Positions 11,281-21,204 of a DNA stretch of 64,000 nucleotides are shown piece after piece (positions within the stretch are counted from its first letter, which is position 1; each line of letters opens with the position of its first letter). The stretch comes from Sclerodactyla briareus (Eukaryota; Echinodermata; Holothuroidea; Dendrochirotida; Sclerodactylidae). A program made the translations under genes and the position numbers. Location of the stretch: the NCBI GenBank assembly GCA_026419785.1, contig JAODTK010001999.1, positions 358,796 to 422,795 of the forward strand, in the 5' to 3' direction. The notes beneath the pieces were generated by a model. That model worked only from the letters and a program-made list of their open reading frames with translations. It had not been told where the DNA came from and ran no database searches.

Positions 11281-11439
11281 TGATAGAAAAATTTGAGAAT
11301 AAATAAAGGGGAAAGTTTGAAAGATTATTCTTTTGTCTGAAATGAGGAAAGTGGGAATATGCATGTATAGGGCAATTTTAGCTGCTTTGGCAGATGGATA
11401 GGGGTTTTTTCAGACTCGAGAGTGGGGGCGGCGGAATGG

Positions 11440-11850
11440 TTATTCAGCCTAACGCATAATACCGGTAGGAATAGTGATTATTAAACGCAGAGAAAGGCTG
11501 ATCCACATCGTGATGGTGTGGCAAACAGCGAGTCTAGTCCTTCATTATTAGTGAGTATCAGCTGTTTAAGATAGATGAACATTGGATCGTTCGGAATAAA
11601 TGAAGAATTAACGATCGAAGCACGATAGTCTGTGGACTTTGACATCAGGCGATGGAGTGGGGATCAACTAATGTTCCGTTTAATGCGCGTGGTCTCCCGC
11701 GCTAGTGCCGGGGATCGGCAGTCAGGTAATCGTGGGTCCAGTTCCAATTATGAGGAAGTATGGTGTGGTAGAATGAGATCGCGCAACATTATAAGCTACC
11801 AACAATCGCTCTCTGTGAGTTTTCCTTTAGGAGTAGTGGGGATCCTACCT
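11440..11850 (+). repeat. Dispersed repeat family H, copy 1
   Basis: GTGATTATTAAACGCAGAG, GCTGATCCACATCGTGATGG, GAGTCTAGTCCTTCATTATT and GGTGAGTTTTCCTT-like blocks appear in the same order at 26,115-26,400. The downstream phrase CTGGCGTCCATGCTCGGTAC at 12,606 is also matched at 26,814. The family is old, about 1 kb including that phrase; no coding region found. Confidence 0.6.
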
Positions 11851-11984
11851 ACTCAAATCCAAAATGGCCGCCGTCGGAAAATGGTCGGCCGACGCCCACT
11901 TTTTCACCCATTCAAAAATGTCATCACGCAGTTATGTGTGCAAGAACTTTTTTGTAAAAGCTGCAGAAAATTGAGTTCGTGTTT

Positions 11985-12560
11985 ATAAAAAATCAAAATG
12001 TGGCTGCGGGTGGAGTCATATGGGGCGAAAACAAAAGTTCATCTTCAAACGATCGCCGTGCTTCAAACGCGCGAATCAGCGAACAACTCAGCAGAAAAAA
12101 TTCAACAATGACCGCCGTCAAAGCGTCATTTTTTGACCATATCAAAATTCTCATTGGACAATCATGTGTGCAACGTTTCATATGGATCAGATAAGGCACT
12201 GAGGAGTTATTGTACAAACACTACACACTAAAACATTCGAGTCAAATTGAATAAAATACTTATCATAAGAAAACGAAACTAGTCATATATGAACCGAATC
12301 TAGTCAAATATTTGAATAGCCCTATTCGTGGACACCTGTTAAGTATTCTATTCAATTTGACTAGAATATTTTTTAGAGTGTATCGAAAACAGTTCGTTGA
12401 AAATCCAAGATGGCTGCCGCCAGAGTGGTGCTGCGACGCCCACATTCGAACTCATCCGAATTATGTAAGGGCGAACATTGTGTGCAAAGTTTCAAATTGC
12501 GTTAGATAGTTATTGCGTTAACAAATCTTCCGGCGGATGCGGCGGCGGCAGTGGACGAAC
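11985..12560 (-). repeat. Dispersed repeat family W, copy 2 (inverted, interrupted)
   Basis: Reverse complement of the W copy at 925-1,400, with matching GCCGCCGCC end, GGCTGCCGCC, TTGTACAAACACTA and CATATGGGGC landmarks. It is split between its TGTACAAACACTA and GTTGAAAATCC segments by the MITE at 12,224-12,380. Confidence 0.75.
12224..12380. mobile_element. 157-bp MITE, Tc1/mariner-like, with TA target-site duplication
   Basis: Inverted ends of about 40 bp: left CACACTAAAACATTCG then AGTCAAATTGAATAAAATAC; right, in reverse complement, CACTCTAAAAAATATTC then TAGTCAAATTGAATAGAATAC. TA flanks both sides (12,222-12,223 and 12,381-12,382). The paralogous W repeat at 925-1,400 shows the unoccupied site, where CACTATC runs on without the insert. 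TA duplication and size fit a non-autonomous Tc1/mariner element. No coding capacity. Confidence 0.85.
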
Positions 12561-12639
12561 GATGCCCCAACCATAAATATCGCTGGAGTGAGGATATAAT
12601 TACCTGGCGTCCATGCTCGGTACTCGCATGACCGCGGGG

Positions 12640-12963
12640 GAATCAAAACAGTTAATAACCTCTCAAATCGATCAACCATGAAGTCTACAAAATGAGACAG
12701 AACTTTCCGAGTACGTGTGGGGCCTGAAGCACACGGACGACAACATCACGCGGTCCGTTTTGCGCAACCCCCTCGCCCGGCCCGCCTACCGAGGTTCGAT
12801 GCAGCTTAGCTGGAGGAAAAGCTGGCTATCCTCAGCCGATAAAGGTCCGCTGCTCACAAAGATCCGCACTGGTGTCCACCTGTCGCCACAAAGGCAAACC
12901 ACCCCCCGATTAACTGAGATAGCACTGCAGCCGGCGCCAGCAACGTATAGATCATTTGCCTGA
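12640..12963 (+). pseudogene. Penelope-like retroelement relic (PLE1), C-terminal GIY-YIG region
   Basis: Across frameshifts the plus strand reads SMKSTK, TELSEYVWGLK, a GS-x-x segment, SADKGPLL and VSTCRHKGK. This succession (ELSxxxWxLK, a cysteine-containing LCLxEK-like segment, LLNKRxEL, SxCRH) is the usual tail of GIY-YIG-bearing retroelement polyproteins; attribution to the Penelope class is inferred. The GIY-YIG core itself and all reverse-transcriptase motifs are missing. At least two frameshifts are present. A hammerhead-like motif follows at 12,956-12,997 on the same strand, which supports the Penelope assignment. Confidence 0.6.
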
Positions 12964-12997
12964 TGATCGTTCGTAGAGTGTGAAACTCGAGTAGCAA
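12956..12997 (+). ncRNA. Hammerhead-ribozyme-like motif of PLE1
   Basis: The core CTGATGA is at 12,960-12,966 and GAAA at 12,982-12,985. Stem III would be the self-complementary ACTCGAGT at 12,985-12,992, giving a GTA cleavage triplet with the cut after 12,993. Stem I pairs TTGC (12,956-12,959) with GCAA (12,994-12,997). Stem II (12,967-12,981) is weak, mainly C-G plus G-U wobbles, so this copy is probably impaired. A very short palindromic stem III fits the hammerheads reported in Penelope-like elements. Confidence 0.6.
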
Positions 12998-13081
12998 CCA
13001 CCTATCTTTCGATTTATATAATTTATGCTCTTCCCGGCCATGATCACTCTATATCCACGGCTACATTAATGTTGTGTATAA

Positions 13082-13085
13082 TTAT

Positions 13086-13130
<45 letters not shown>
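13082..13130. repeat. (TA)n microsatellite
   Basis: About 49 bp of TA repeat between the 3' regions of the two convergent Penelope-like relics. Confidence 0.96.
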
Positions 13131-13133
<3 letters not shown>

Positions 13134-13236
13134 AGAGGCAAAAAACTGTAAAACAACAATGCTACGTAAATAATAGACTGGATCTCGAAAGAGATGCGAA
13201 AGAGCGATTGGGCTAGGAAACATGTGAGTAAACGTC

Positions 13237-13299
13237 GCTATGGTTTTTGGATGCAGAGCTTTCGGACAATACTAGTCCTTCGTCAGTGCATGACCACAG
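13237..13299 (-). ncRNA. Hammerhead ribozyme motif of PLE2
   Basis: On the minus strand: CTGACGA (13,286-13,280), one extra A, stem II GGAC/GTCC (13,278-13,275 with 13,267-13,264) closing a 7-nt loop, GAAA (13,263-13,260), then GCTC with the expected cut after 13,256. Stem III is the AGCT palindrome (13,260-13,257). Stem I pairs ATGCA with TGCAT, then an internal loop, then TGG with CCA. All conserved core positions are present; the extra A beside stem II is the one departure. It sits about 260 bp downstream of PLE2 on its sense strand, where Penelope-like elements carry hammerheads. Confidence 0.8.
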
Positions 13300-13559
13300 C
13301 AGTGATAAACTCGAAGAGAAGACGGCTGAGACTTTATAGGCCTAGGAACAATGGGGGAGTGAGGCTAATTTAGTGTTTCGCTGAATTGACAACTCCAGGT
13401 GATAATCCCTTTTGGGGATTATCCGGGAGAGGCAATTTTTTTTTTTTTGCGCCTCAGTGATTGACAGGAGATAATCTCAACAGGATTATACTAATGAAGG
13501 CCAATTTGCGCCTTGGGATGACAATAGGCAAAATAGGGAGGGGGTGCCGAGTGGTTACC

Positions 13560-14368
13560 ATTATCTATTTGTGATGGTAGGTCGTTCCGAATGCTCAGAC
13601 CAAATGGTGTAGTCGTTTCAGGTTCAATCCAGTATTTTCTTTCGCTTTGCGGGATTTAGTGGACCAATTTGGGTCATGGTCGTTGCCAATCACTCTCAGG
13701 CAGGTTTCAATGGGTGACTGACCATGTTGAATGCTTAGCAACCGGCTGCTCAATTTTTTGGGTCTTGATGGCTGACCGGTGTTTGGTCATTCGCTCCCTC
13801 AGGGTGTTTTTTGTTCCCCGATGTACTGAACTCCGCCAGAGGTTACAGTAAATTAGGTAGACCAGGTTTTTCGAGACGCAATCATATCCTGTGAAGCGGA
13901 ATATGCGGGATTGTCTGGAAACTTTTGAAACATGTTGTGCGATCGACAAGTTTGCACGTTTGCAGTTGGATTGGCAGGGGGTGCCCGCGTGTTTGTTTGC
14001 GGCTCGGCTTGCTCCGAAAATTTGGCGTTGACTAGAATGTCACGCAATTCCGAGTTCTGGCTGTAGGCAACAACCGGGGGTTCCGGGAACACGGATTTTA
14101 GGCGTTCCTGACTTTGAAGGAGGGGCAAATGCTTGTGAATGAGAGTGGTTAATGGTGGGAGGGCAGGATGGTATTCACAGACTAGAGGTACTCTGGATTG
14201 GATTGACGAGTTTTGTACGTCAGAGTTTCAATTCGCGGAGTCTTTCTGGCCTTTTCAAGGCCCCTCTTTCAATGAACTCCGGAAATACTGCCTCTTTTGG
14301 AGATGTTTGGAAAGTGCGTGCACGGGACTCGAAATCAGCACCTGAGGAGCAAATGCGTTTCAGAATTA
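13560..14368 (-). pseudogene. Penelope-like retroelement relic (PLE2), RT thumb to GIY-YIG
   Basis: Reading the minus strand across frameshifts gives LKRICSSGADFESR (thumb/linker motif RxRRICSxxxDFxxR), then LKSVFPEPPVVAY and LRDILVNAKF, then RFTGYDCVSKNLVYLIYC, TLRERMTKHRSAI and QPVAKH, which belong to a C-terminal GIY-YIG endonuclease of the Penelope class. The YIG pair itself is degraded by a frameshift. Reverse-transcriptase catalytic motifs are absent because the copy is cut at an AT microsatellite on its 5' side (14,369). The coding match fades near 13,560, and a hammerhead motif follows at 13,299-13,237. Confidence 0.8.
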
Positions 14369-14390
14369 ATATATATATATATAATAATAT

Positions 14391-14465
<75 letters not shown>

Positions 14466-14474
14466 TATATATAT
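14369..14474. repeat. (TA)n microsatellite at the edge of PLE2 and the segmental duplication
   Basis: About 105 bp of alternating TA with ATAATA interruptions. Long IYIYIY frames on both strands here are artefacts of the repeat. Confidence 0.96.
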
Positions 14475-14479
14475 CCGCA

Positions 14480-17185
14480 GATAGCGGCATCGGGTTCTTT
14501 GTGTGTCCGTTGGCCATGGTGGTGAAGAACCAGGTATTGTTTCGGCGCTGAACATGAAACATTGAATCGTATTCGAAATGATGCGTTGTCGTGTACAGGA
14601 GAAAAAACCATGTGGTCAACCGAATGTACACTTGCAAAATTGAAAGAGCCCACTCTCACATATCTGAAAGGTTACGGTGATAATATAATTGCCTAATTTC
14701 AAACGTAGAATGCTATTGTTTGGAAGGATGTTACAGCTCTGATTCGTTAGAGCTATGCTGTGCTCGGTAGGGTGGGAGGTGTATTGTTCACTGTATCTTA
14801 GTCTACGATCCTTTGTTTCGTCTTGATAAGCACAATCGCGTTTCAAGTGCATGCATTCCACGTCCAATTATCACTTCAGTGGGGGTGTTGTTTTATTCAT
14901 TTGCTGTAGGAAAAGATATGAAATATTCCTGTACACTAACTGTGTAATACTGAGTTCAACATTCATAATAAGTGTAAGTTAATGGTAGTAACTAGTTTCA
15001 TGAAGCGCTTTTATTACGTCGAAAACTTGCTCAAAGCGCTTCACAGATATTACTTCGATCCTGAGTGACTCGTCACAATGTAAAATATACATGGTATTGA
15101 TCACTTCTCTAGCCTTTTCTCTCCCGACGCCTAGGGCAGTATAATCACTATATCATGCCACCGCGGGATCGCTATACTCTTCACAAGTCACATCATAAGG
15201 TAACCACTATTACACGTGGGTGGCGTGGTACAATTCAGTCGACATGCCTCTTCTGAAGAGCACTGTCGAACTGCGATCAATGGTCTGCAGTCCGTTGTTT
15301 CTGCTGCCTGAGCTGTCCGCCTCCCTAACGAACAGTTGTGTAATCTCTGTAAATACGGGGGATAGGTGTAGGCCCACTGGTTAACAATCGTGTGTATTTT
15401 CGGGAGATTGGTTCAATACATAAACCACTTCTGTCCAATCGATCAATTGGATAATTCCTGCAGCGGGACGGGTCCCCTGCTGTTCATCATTCATACAAAG
15501 TAACGGTTTGCGTTTTTCTCACTGTAGCAGAAGTGTTACCATAGATTCATGGTATGTGATGTACGTTGGATAATCATCTAGGCGGGATTGAAATCGAAGA
15601 ATTTCTTATGATTGTTCCCATACCGGAAAACATGAATAAATAAACCCGTGACCTCTGCGTGTCCTCGCTCGATGCAACCAACTTTCCCCGATCTCTAAGA
15701 CGAAATCAGCAGCTAGTCAAACAATCGCGGGCTCTCAACAAGGGCGACGCCCGGATTTCCCCGACTAGGGGGGCCAGCGTTCCCCGAAGGGGGGTTCCAA
15801 TTTACCGATGGAAAGTAGGCAATATCGTTCGCCATAGGCACCTCACCCTACCCAATCACCAGAAACATTAATTGTTCATGTTTCATACTCGATTTCGCTC
15901 CCCGACACCCTCTTGCCTTTTCCCGACGGGGGTTTCCACTGCTCCCAGAACGGGGGACCGGACCCCCGCTGGCCCGCCCCTGCTTGCAAGTCTTCAGTAT
16001 AGTCATCGATGACCTGTAGAACAAAAATTCATTATGATATTTAGAAGAGCTTATTACCATCTGCCATATCTCTTGCTGTTTCCTTTGTATTAAGTCATTG
16101 TGAATACCAGGGAAAATCCCACTTTCTGGTTAGGAGCGTTCCAGCGCTGCCTCTTCTTTTAATCTTTTCTTGGTGTGGAATTATTTCCTCTTATCATTAG
16201 CATCCATATGGACTGGTGATGAACACAGCTTTGTAACCCTTTAGATCAGTAGGAAACACTGTTTATGGTTTTTTAAGTTATCAAAAGTTATCGCAATCCC
16301 GTATCTATTGATGGTGAGGGTGGCGAGTGTGACACCACCCCTGTGAAAACAAGACGTCAATCTTGTGAGTTATACGGAGAGGTCGGTCAGTAGATGAAGA
16401 AGCAGGCATTGATGGCAACTGCATCCAGTGGACATGATTCATAACTGCGAATGTAAGTGTACGTCTATACCTCCCCCCCACCCTCCCCCTCCTTCTCCTG
16501 GCCGCGACCTTTGCCCCCTCTCTTGGCAAGACCATGCCTATCCCCCCCCCGGTGTCAAACATGTCAGCCGTTCCCAAATGATCCACACTCGCACACTCAC
16601 ACCATACAAATTGTATATATACGCAACTGAGACGTACTACCTTTCATTAAAATTCCCTGCGATACCGTATAGTCAACCTGACAGTTCACAAAGCGAGGGT
16701 TTAAAAGTACCCATCTACCCAAAGTAAAACTACCACGATTATGGGTAGTAGAGATGGAACATTGTCATATGAGGAGCGCCTAACATACGAAAAACAACGT
16801 GAACCTCAGGTTTGTACCGTAGGTCATCAGTTCATTCGTGCGTGTGTAGGTGCGTAGGGCGGTCTATGGCGTAGGCGCGCGAAAAAAAACCACGCGTGTG
16901 GGTGTATCGATCGATATATAGATATGTGATTTTCGGAAAAATTCCTAGGCCTCTTCAGAATCTTACAGAACGACGAATTGTCACAAAACACGCTCCTCTC
17001 GAAATTCATGGGACGGAGCAAAGTTACGTGATCGGAGTAGGAGAACCAAATTGCACATCGCCTACTGAAATCGTTGCAATCCCAGGATTGCATTGTCGTT
17101 ACATAGTTTCACCTCTGAAACATCCCAGCTAGCACCACACCCGTCCATATATAGTCATTCGCAATATGAGCACGAATAGCATGAC
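14480..17185. other. Duplicated noncoding part of copy A
   Basis: This lies downstream of the conserved splice donor of TRIM gene A, so on the minus strand it would be intron and/or 3' exon. No coding exon is recognised. A C-rich stretch near 16,470-16,500 is shared with 36,158-36,180. Confidence 0.5.
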
Positions 17186-17191
17186 ACTCAC
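17186..17191 (-). promoter_or_regulatory. Conserved 5' splice donor of TRIM copy A
   Basis: The minus strand reads GTGAGT directly after a codon series encoding RRLITYDL. The identical hexamer and context occur in copy B at 36,876-36,881. Confidence 0.7.
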
Positions 17192-19382
17192 CAGGTCATA
17201 GGTAATGAGACGTCGAGTTGTCTCTGTGACGACCACCAGCTTCTCGACGTCTTTGGTAAGGATGCATGTAAGGGCCCTTGAGTCTGCATCGATTTCAAGA
17301 GATGTCAATATTCTGTTACCAGTCTGACCGTACTGAGCGAGGATACACTTTGGGTTGACTCTTCCCCCACAACACGTAAATGAACCCATTGATGTCCGCG
17401 CACACACTGAACGGTAGCAACTCTTTACCCGGTTTGTTCAGCTTTCGTAAAACTGTGATATCGGTTTCGTTCACCGAGAGTTCGAATGCTTCACCGCCAT
17501 CCTGGTCGCACACGAGACGCTTGTTGCCGTCATGGATGGCTATATCTGCTGGCCATGGGGATTACTTTGGTAACTCAATCATGCGACCAATTGCAAAAAA
17601 AAATTGTCAAAGATGTGAATGTCTCTGGGATTGGCATCCCACAAAAACATTGTTCGTTCAGAGGATGACTGGCTACACACGTGATCCATTCGCCCACTGG
17701 CCAATTCCACGGGAGTGAATTGTACTGCAGTGTACGGAAGTCATAAGTGCCATGGAAAATAGGAGAAAGAGACAGAAGAAGCGATCAGAATCTGAGAGTC
17801 CATCAATACACAACAGTATGTATACGGCGTGAACCGAAAGCTATCCTTACGTGTGAATGGATACAGTTTTATTACACTCCCTGACAGGTCTAGAACAGCG
17901 ATACGAAATGTTTTGGCAGATACGTATCCACTTGTTATGATTTTGTCACCACCGAGAGCTGCTAAACCGTTCAATTTTCCAGAGCTCCCCGTATATGAAG
18001 TTCGTCCCAAATCGATAGTCACTGCCTGACAAAGTTCCATTTTCATTTTCTGTGCATTGAACGAAGGCATCTGCAAGGAATCAATTTCGAGTTTGTCAAA
18101 CCCACTTTAGAAAGGTTATCCCTTTTGGGATCTTATCACAAGCCTCTCTCATGTCAGGGATACATTGAACGTCTGTCCAGTCATTGTGACATTCAAGAAC
18201 GTGCGAGGCCGATGACTTCAAATTTTCTACTCGAGATATAGTGTTCTTGGATGTACTTTAATTGATTCGTCCAAAGTTTCAAAGATCCATTTCCTTGAGC
18301 ATCGATGGACAACTTTGATTCATCATAGGCCTTATTCAGGGTTCGTTTCTGATCTTCAACTCTTTTTCCCTACTACCATGTTCTCTAGCAGATCTGATCT
18401 GGTACGAGCATTTGCTGTTTTCTTCTAGTTAGAAAGTTTTTCTATATTTTCATTAATTCAGGGGATTGCTCGCTCAATTCGCTCCTTTCTCATTTCCTGT
18501 ATGTCTGCCAAATCTTTCTGCTCCAGCTGATCAATTTCGGTATTGCGTCGCTTTCAAAACTCCAAGGCTTGTTATACTCATTTGGCCTGGATTTTCCGGG
18601 TCTCTGTTTCATATTTCAGTCCAAACTGATCCTTTTTGGAGCTTAAAGTTTTATTAGCTTCGTTCGAAAATTTTCCAACACTTTGTGTTCCTCTAGGAGC
18701 GCTGCCTCGCGGATTGCTAAGACACCTAGACTTCTGGATATCTTTTCTCGTTCCTCGCTGGCTATTTTAGACACCTCGTGCAAATCATGCCCTTGTGTTT
18801 ACCGAGGGCACCACACGACCACAGACTGGAGCATTTCCACATGTGGTGCAACATAGCTCGGACAATTTATCGGGATGTTCGTTGCACCTAGGAGCCTCCT
18901 AAGAGAAGCTAGTTTTTCCAACGTAATGTTATTTGCCGCAGCGTCCTTTAGAGCCAGAATTTTGTCGAGATGATCCCTGACCATTCTACTAGTCTGATGG
19001 AATGTGTAACACTTCTCGCAGAGGAATCCATCGCACTGGGAACAGTACGCCACGGCTTTCTGTTCCTCCTCGCAACCAGCACAGTGTTTCTCTTCTCCTT
19101 TGTCGACCGTCTGCTGCATCTGAATAAACTGAAGCATACTCTTAATAACGAAGTCAGTTTGTGAAGCCGTCTATTCCATTGCTCGTATCGGACAAGTCAC
19201 ATACATAACGGACAGTCAAATTCTCCCTTGGATTGGTTGGTTTTGATCAGCGAGTCCAGGCAGATGTACAGTAACGGTGGAGACAAGGGAGCCTGCTTCG
19301 GTTCTTTGAAGTTCTCCAGACAGTACGAACACTCGAAGAAGTGTTCTTCCATACTCTTCAGGACTGATGAGGTAGACGCCAT
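17191..19382 (-). CDS. TRIM-family RING/B-box/coiled-coil/propeller protein, copy A (frameshifted)
   Basis: Probable E3 ubiquitin ligase of the TRIM class. ATG at 19,382 opens MASTSSVLKSMEEHFFECSY, whose C18 and C21 start a RING; later ICLD and CPLC segments complete it, but its middle cysteine/histidine part is garbled. A B-box 1 follows at about 19,095-18,970 (CxxC-x9-CxxC-x4-CxxC-x3-H). Next come a frameshifted B-box 2 (about 18,900-18,790), a coiled-coil start (HDLHEVSKIASEEREKISRS), and a beta-propeller-like part (18,076-17,191), with segments such as FELSVNETDITVLRKLNKPG and FSVCADINGFIYVL. The exon ends at a GTGAGT donor conserved in copy B. About 730 codons in a single long exon is a usual TRIM size. 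Several frameshifts are needed, so it is either decayed or affected by sequence errors. The terminal exon was not found. NHL-type versus other propeller is undecided. Confidence 0.8.
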
Positions 19383-19559
19383 TGTGTGGAAGATACTGTG
19401 GAGAAAATAAGGTATAATGGAGACCTCTTCGCTTCAAACACACATGGGGAGGACAAGGGGAATAACTTTACAGAGGAATAGTATGAAAACAATTGTACCA
19501 ATCAGTAGTTAAGCAGTTGAAAGTACATGTGAGAGTTGTACATCAAACCAACATGTCCT

Positions 19560-20139
19560 AAACAGGAATTAATATTCAGTGAGTGAGTTTGCTGTCGAGA
19601 TTTCAAGCAATAGTATGTCTCGTCGGCCTTACCAATCTTATTGGCCAATACTTATTGCTGTTGGTATGTATGCGGCCCAGTGTAGGACTATTTCTCTCCA
19701 CGAGTGGAGCACGTTGCGCAAAATGTCATTTCGCGGGGGAAGTATCGATGATACTAACAAAACTAGTCAGTTGTTAGCATGGCATCATTCAGTTAAGGTA
19801 CCGCCAAAGAGGCCATTGCCTTATTCCGTGTACCTGGTGGAGAATTCGCAGCTGACAATTAGGTGCAGTATCCAGGTCTGCACCCTTGCTGGGCCTCGAA
19901 TAGTCTTGATCCTCGCTCGCCAAGTATATCTAAAAAAACATAAAAAAGACAAATGTACTTCACACTACTACTCTTCAGTTCGTGTGTGTGGCTCTGTTCC
20001 TTTTAGTAGGCTTGGAAACGTACAATTCGCTCCCCTTACCTCTACCTACTCGAAGGTCGTTTGGATTAATTTTATCATTGTAGGGAACATAAATACCAAG
20101 TTTGAACCTCATAAAACCAATCAATGTTGTACTTACTGT

Positions 20140-20178
<39 letters not shown>

Positions 20179-20500
20179 GTGTGTGGTGTGTGTGTGCGTG
20201 CGTGCGTGCCTGCGTGCGTGCGTGCGTTGTGTGTGTGTGTGTGTGTGTTGTGTGTGGTGTGTGTGTGTGTGTTAGGCTCAATTGCCCCAAACATCTCTTT
20301 TCCACACATTTCTCTTCTTTTACGCAAACACCAGCGAATTTCCAGGCAGAGACAAAGAAGTCTCTTCGAGGTCGGGGGTTTTTGTGTTCCCATAGGAAAG
20401 CTGTACCATACTTAGATTTGATGGGACTAACATACTGGACAATATCGCGTATTCACTGGCGTCAACCTTCGTTGTCCCTAGATGGTTTCTGACCCCGACT
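19560..20500. other. Unassigned DNA with a (TG)n block
   Basis: A 278-codon plus-strand frame spans this area but reads VCVCVC through the microsatellite and has no family motif. I do not call a gene. Confidence 0.5.
20137..20272 (+). repeat. (TG)n / (TGCG)n microsatellite
   Basis: About 135 bp of GTGTGT with GTGC and TTGTG interruptions. Confidence 0.96.
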
Positions 20501-20518
20501 GAAAATAAAAGAGTGTCT

Positions 20519-20718
20519 ATTACTGAGAACAGGGAGCATGCATACTACCATACCATCGGAAATTTCTCATTTTACTTCCCAGATAATCCTCTGTCTGTTG
20601 GAAAACACTAGAAATAATGGGGATATTTCTGATAACAGGGAGAATTGCATACCATACCATTGAGAATCTGCATTGCTTCCCAGATACTCTATCTTCTGTT
20701 GGAAACACTTAAAAATCT
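20519..20718 (+). repeat. Tandem repeat, two units of about 103 bp
   Basis: GAGAACAGGGAGCATGCATA through CTGTTGGAAAACACTAG is repeated as GATAACAGGGAGAATTGCATA through CTGTTGGAAACACTTA. Confidence 0.85.
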
Positions 20719-21200
20719 GTCATTACCGACATGTCTTTATCAATCACCATGATCCATGATTGATCCCGATTCAGAGGCTACAAAATTCACTGGTTTATGG
20801 TGGAGGAATGTCAGACGTTCAGTTCCTCAAAATTGAGGAAAGATTTTGTTGATGCTACTCCCCTAAAAGTATCTTCAACTTCAAAGATCTGGATTCATAT
20901 ACGGCAGGCAATATTCCAATCCCCTTCAGTCCAAATAGAGCCACCACTAGGGACTGTAGCTCAACTCGCACAAACTGTACTAAGACGAATGTAGAATTAT
21001 GAATGTTAATGATCAAGTCATTAACGCCAAATGCAGTTGAAAACTGGCCTATAGTGCCTTGTAATGACATGTTACCTTGATATTTCACATTTTTTTTGCT
21101 TTTTTTTCTTTTGACAAAGGTACATGAGGACATGTGAGGACCGAACCCATTAATTGTCTAAACAAAATGAGGATACCCTAAGCCCATAGATAAAAGAAAG
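20719..21200. other. Unassigned DNA
   Basis: Nothing recognised between the 103-bp tandem repeat and the end of the LINE. Confidence 0.4.
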
Positions 21201-21204
21201 AGGA

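Larger units (their letters stand above)
14480..19460 (-). repeat. Segmental duplication, copy A (contains a TRIM gene)
   Basis: Nearly 5 kb collinear, same orientation, with 34,150-39,260. Matching anchors lie at 15,001/34,661, 15,660/35,320, 16,740/36,415, 17,181/36,871 and 19,382/39,175. Similarity stops near 19,460/39,260 and near the AT block at 14,475. Both flanking noncoding DNA and the gene are included, so this is DNA-level duplication, not retroposition. Confidence 0.95.

Noticed and set aside
13160-13210. Plus-strand hairpin TCTCGAAAGAGA flanked by CTGGA and CGAAA, resembling a hammerhead
   Set aside because: The CTGANGA core is incomplete and the strand is wrong for PLE2; the minus-strand motif next to it is far better.
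14152-14637. Open frames of about 100-110 codons on both strands
   Set aside because: Largely IYIYIY translation of the AT microsatellite; the only real protein signal is the Penelope-like segment ending at 14,368.
16305-16586. 93-codon minus-strand frame in duplication copy A with a counterpart in copy B
   Set aside because: The counterpart at 35,958-36,197 keeps only a short RRRRGR patch from a C-rich tract; frames diverge by indels, so it is noncoding.
19355-19400. CTGATGAGG resembling a hammerhead core
   Set aside because: It lies in the RING exon of TRIM copy A, has no following GAAA at workable distance and no stems.
19579-20415. 278-codon plus-strand open frame, the longest in the window
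   Set aside because: Much of it is translated (TG)n (VCVCVC); the rest has no domain, splice or promoter support.
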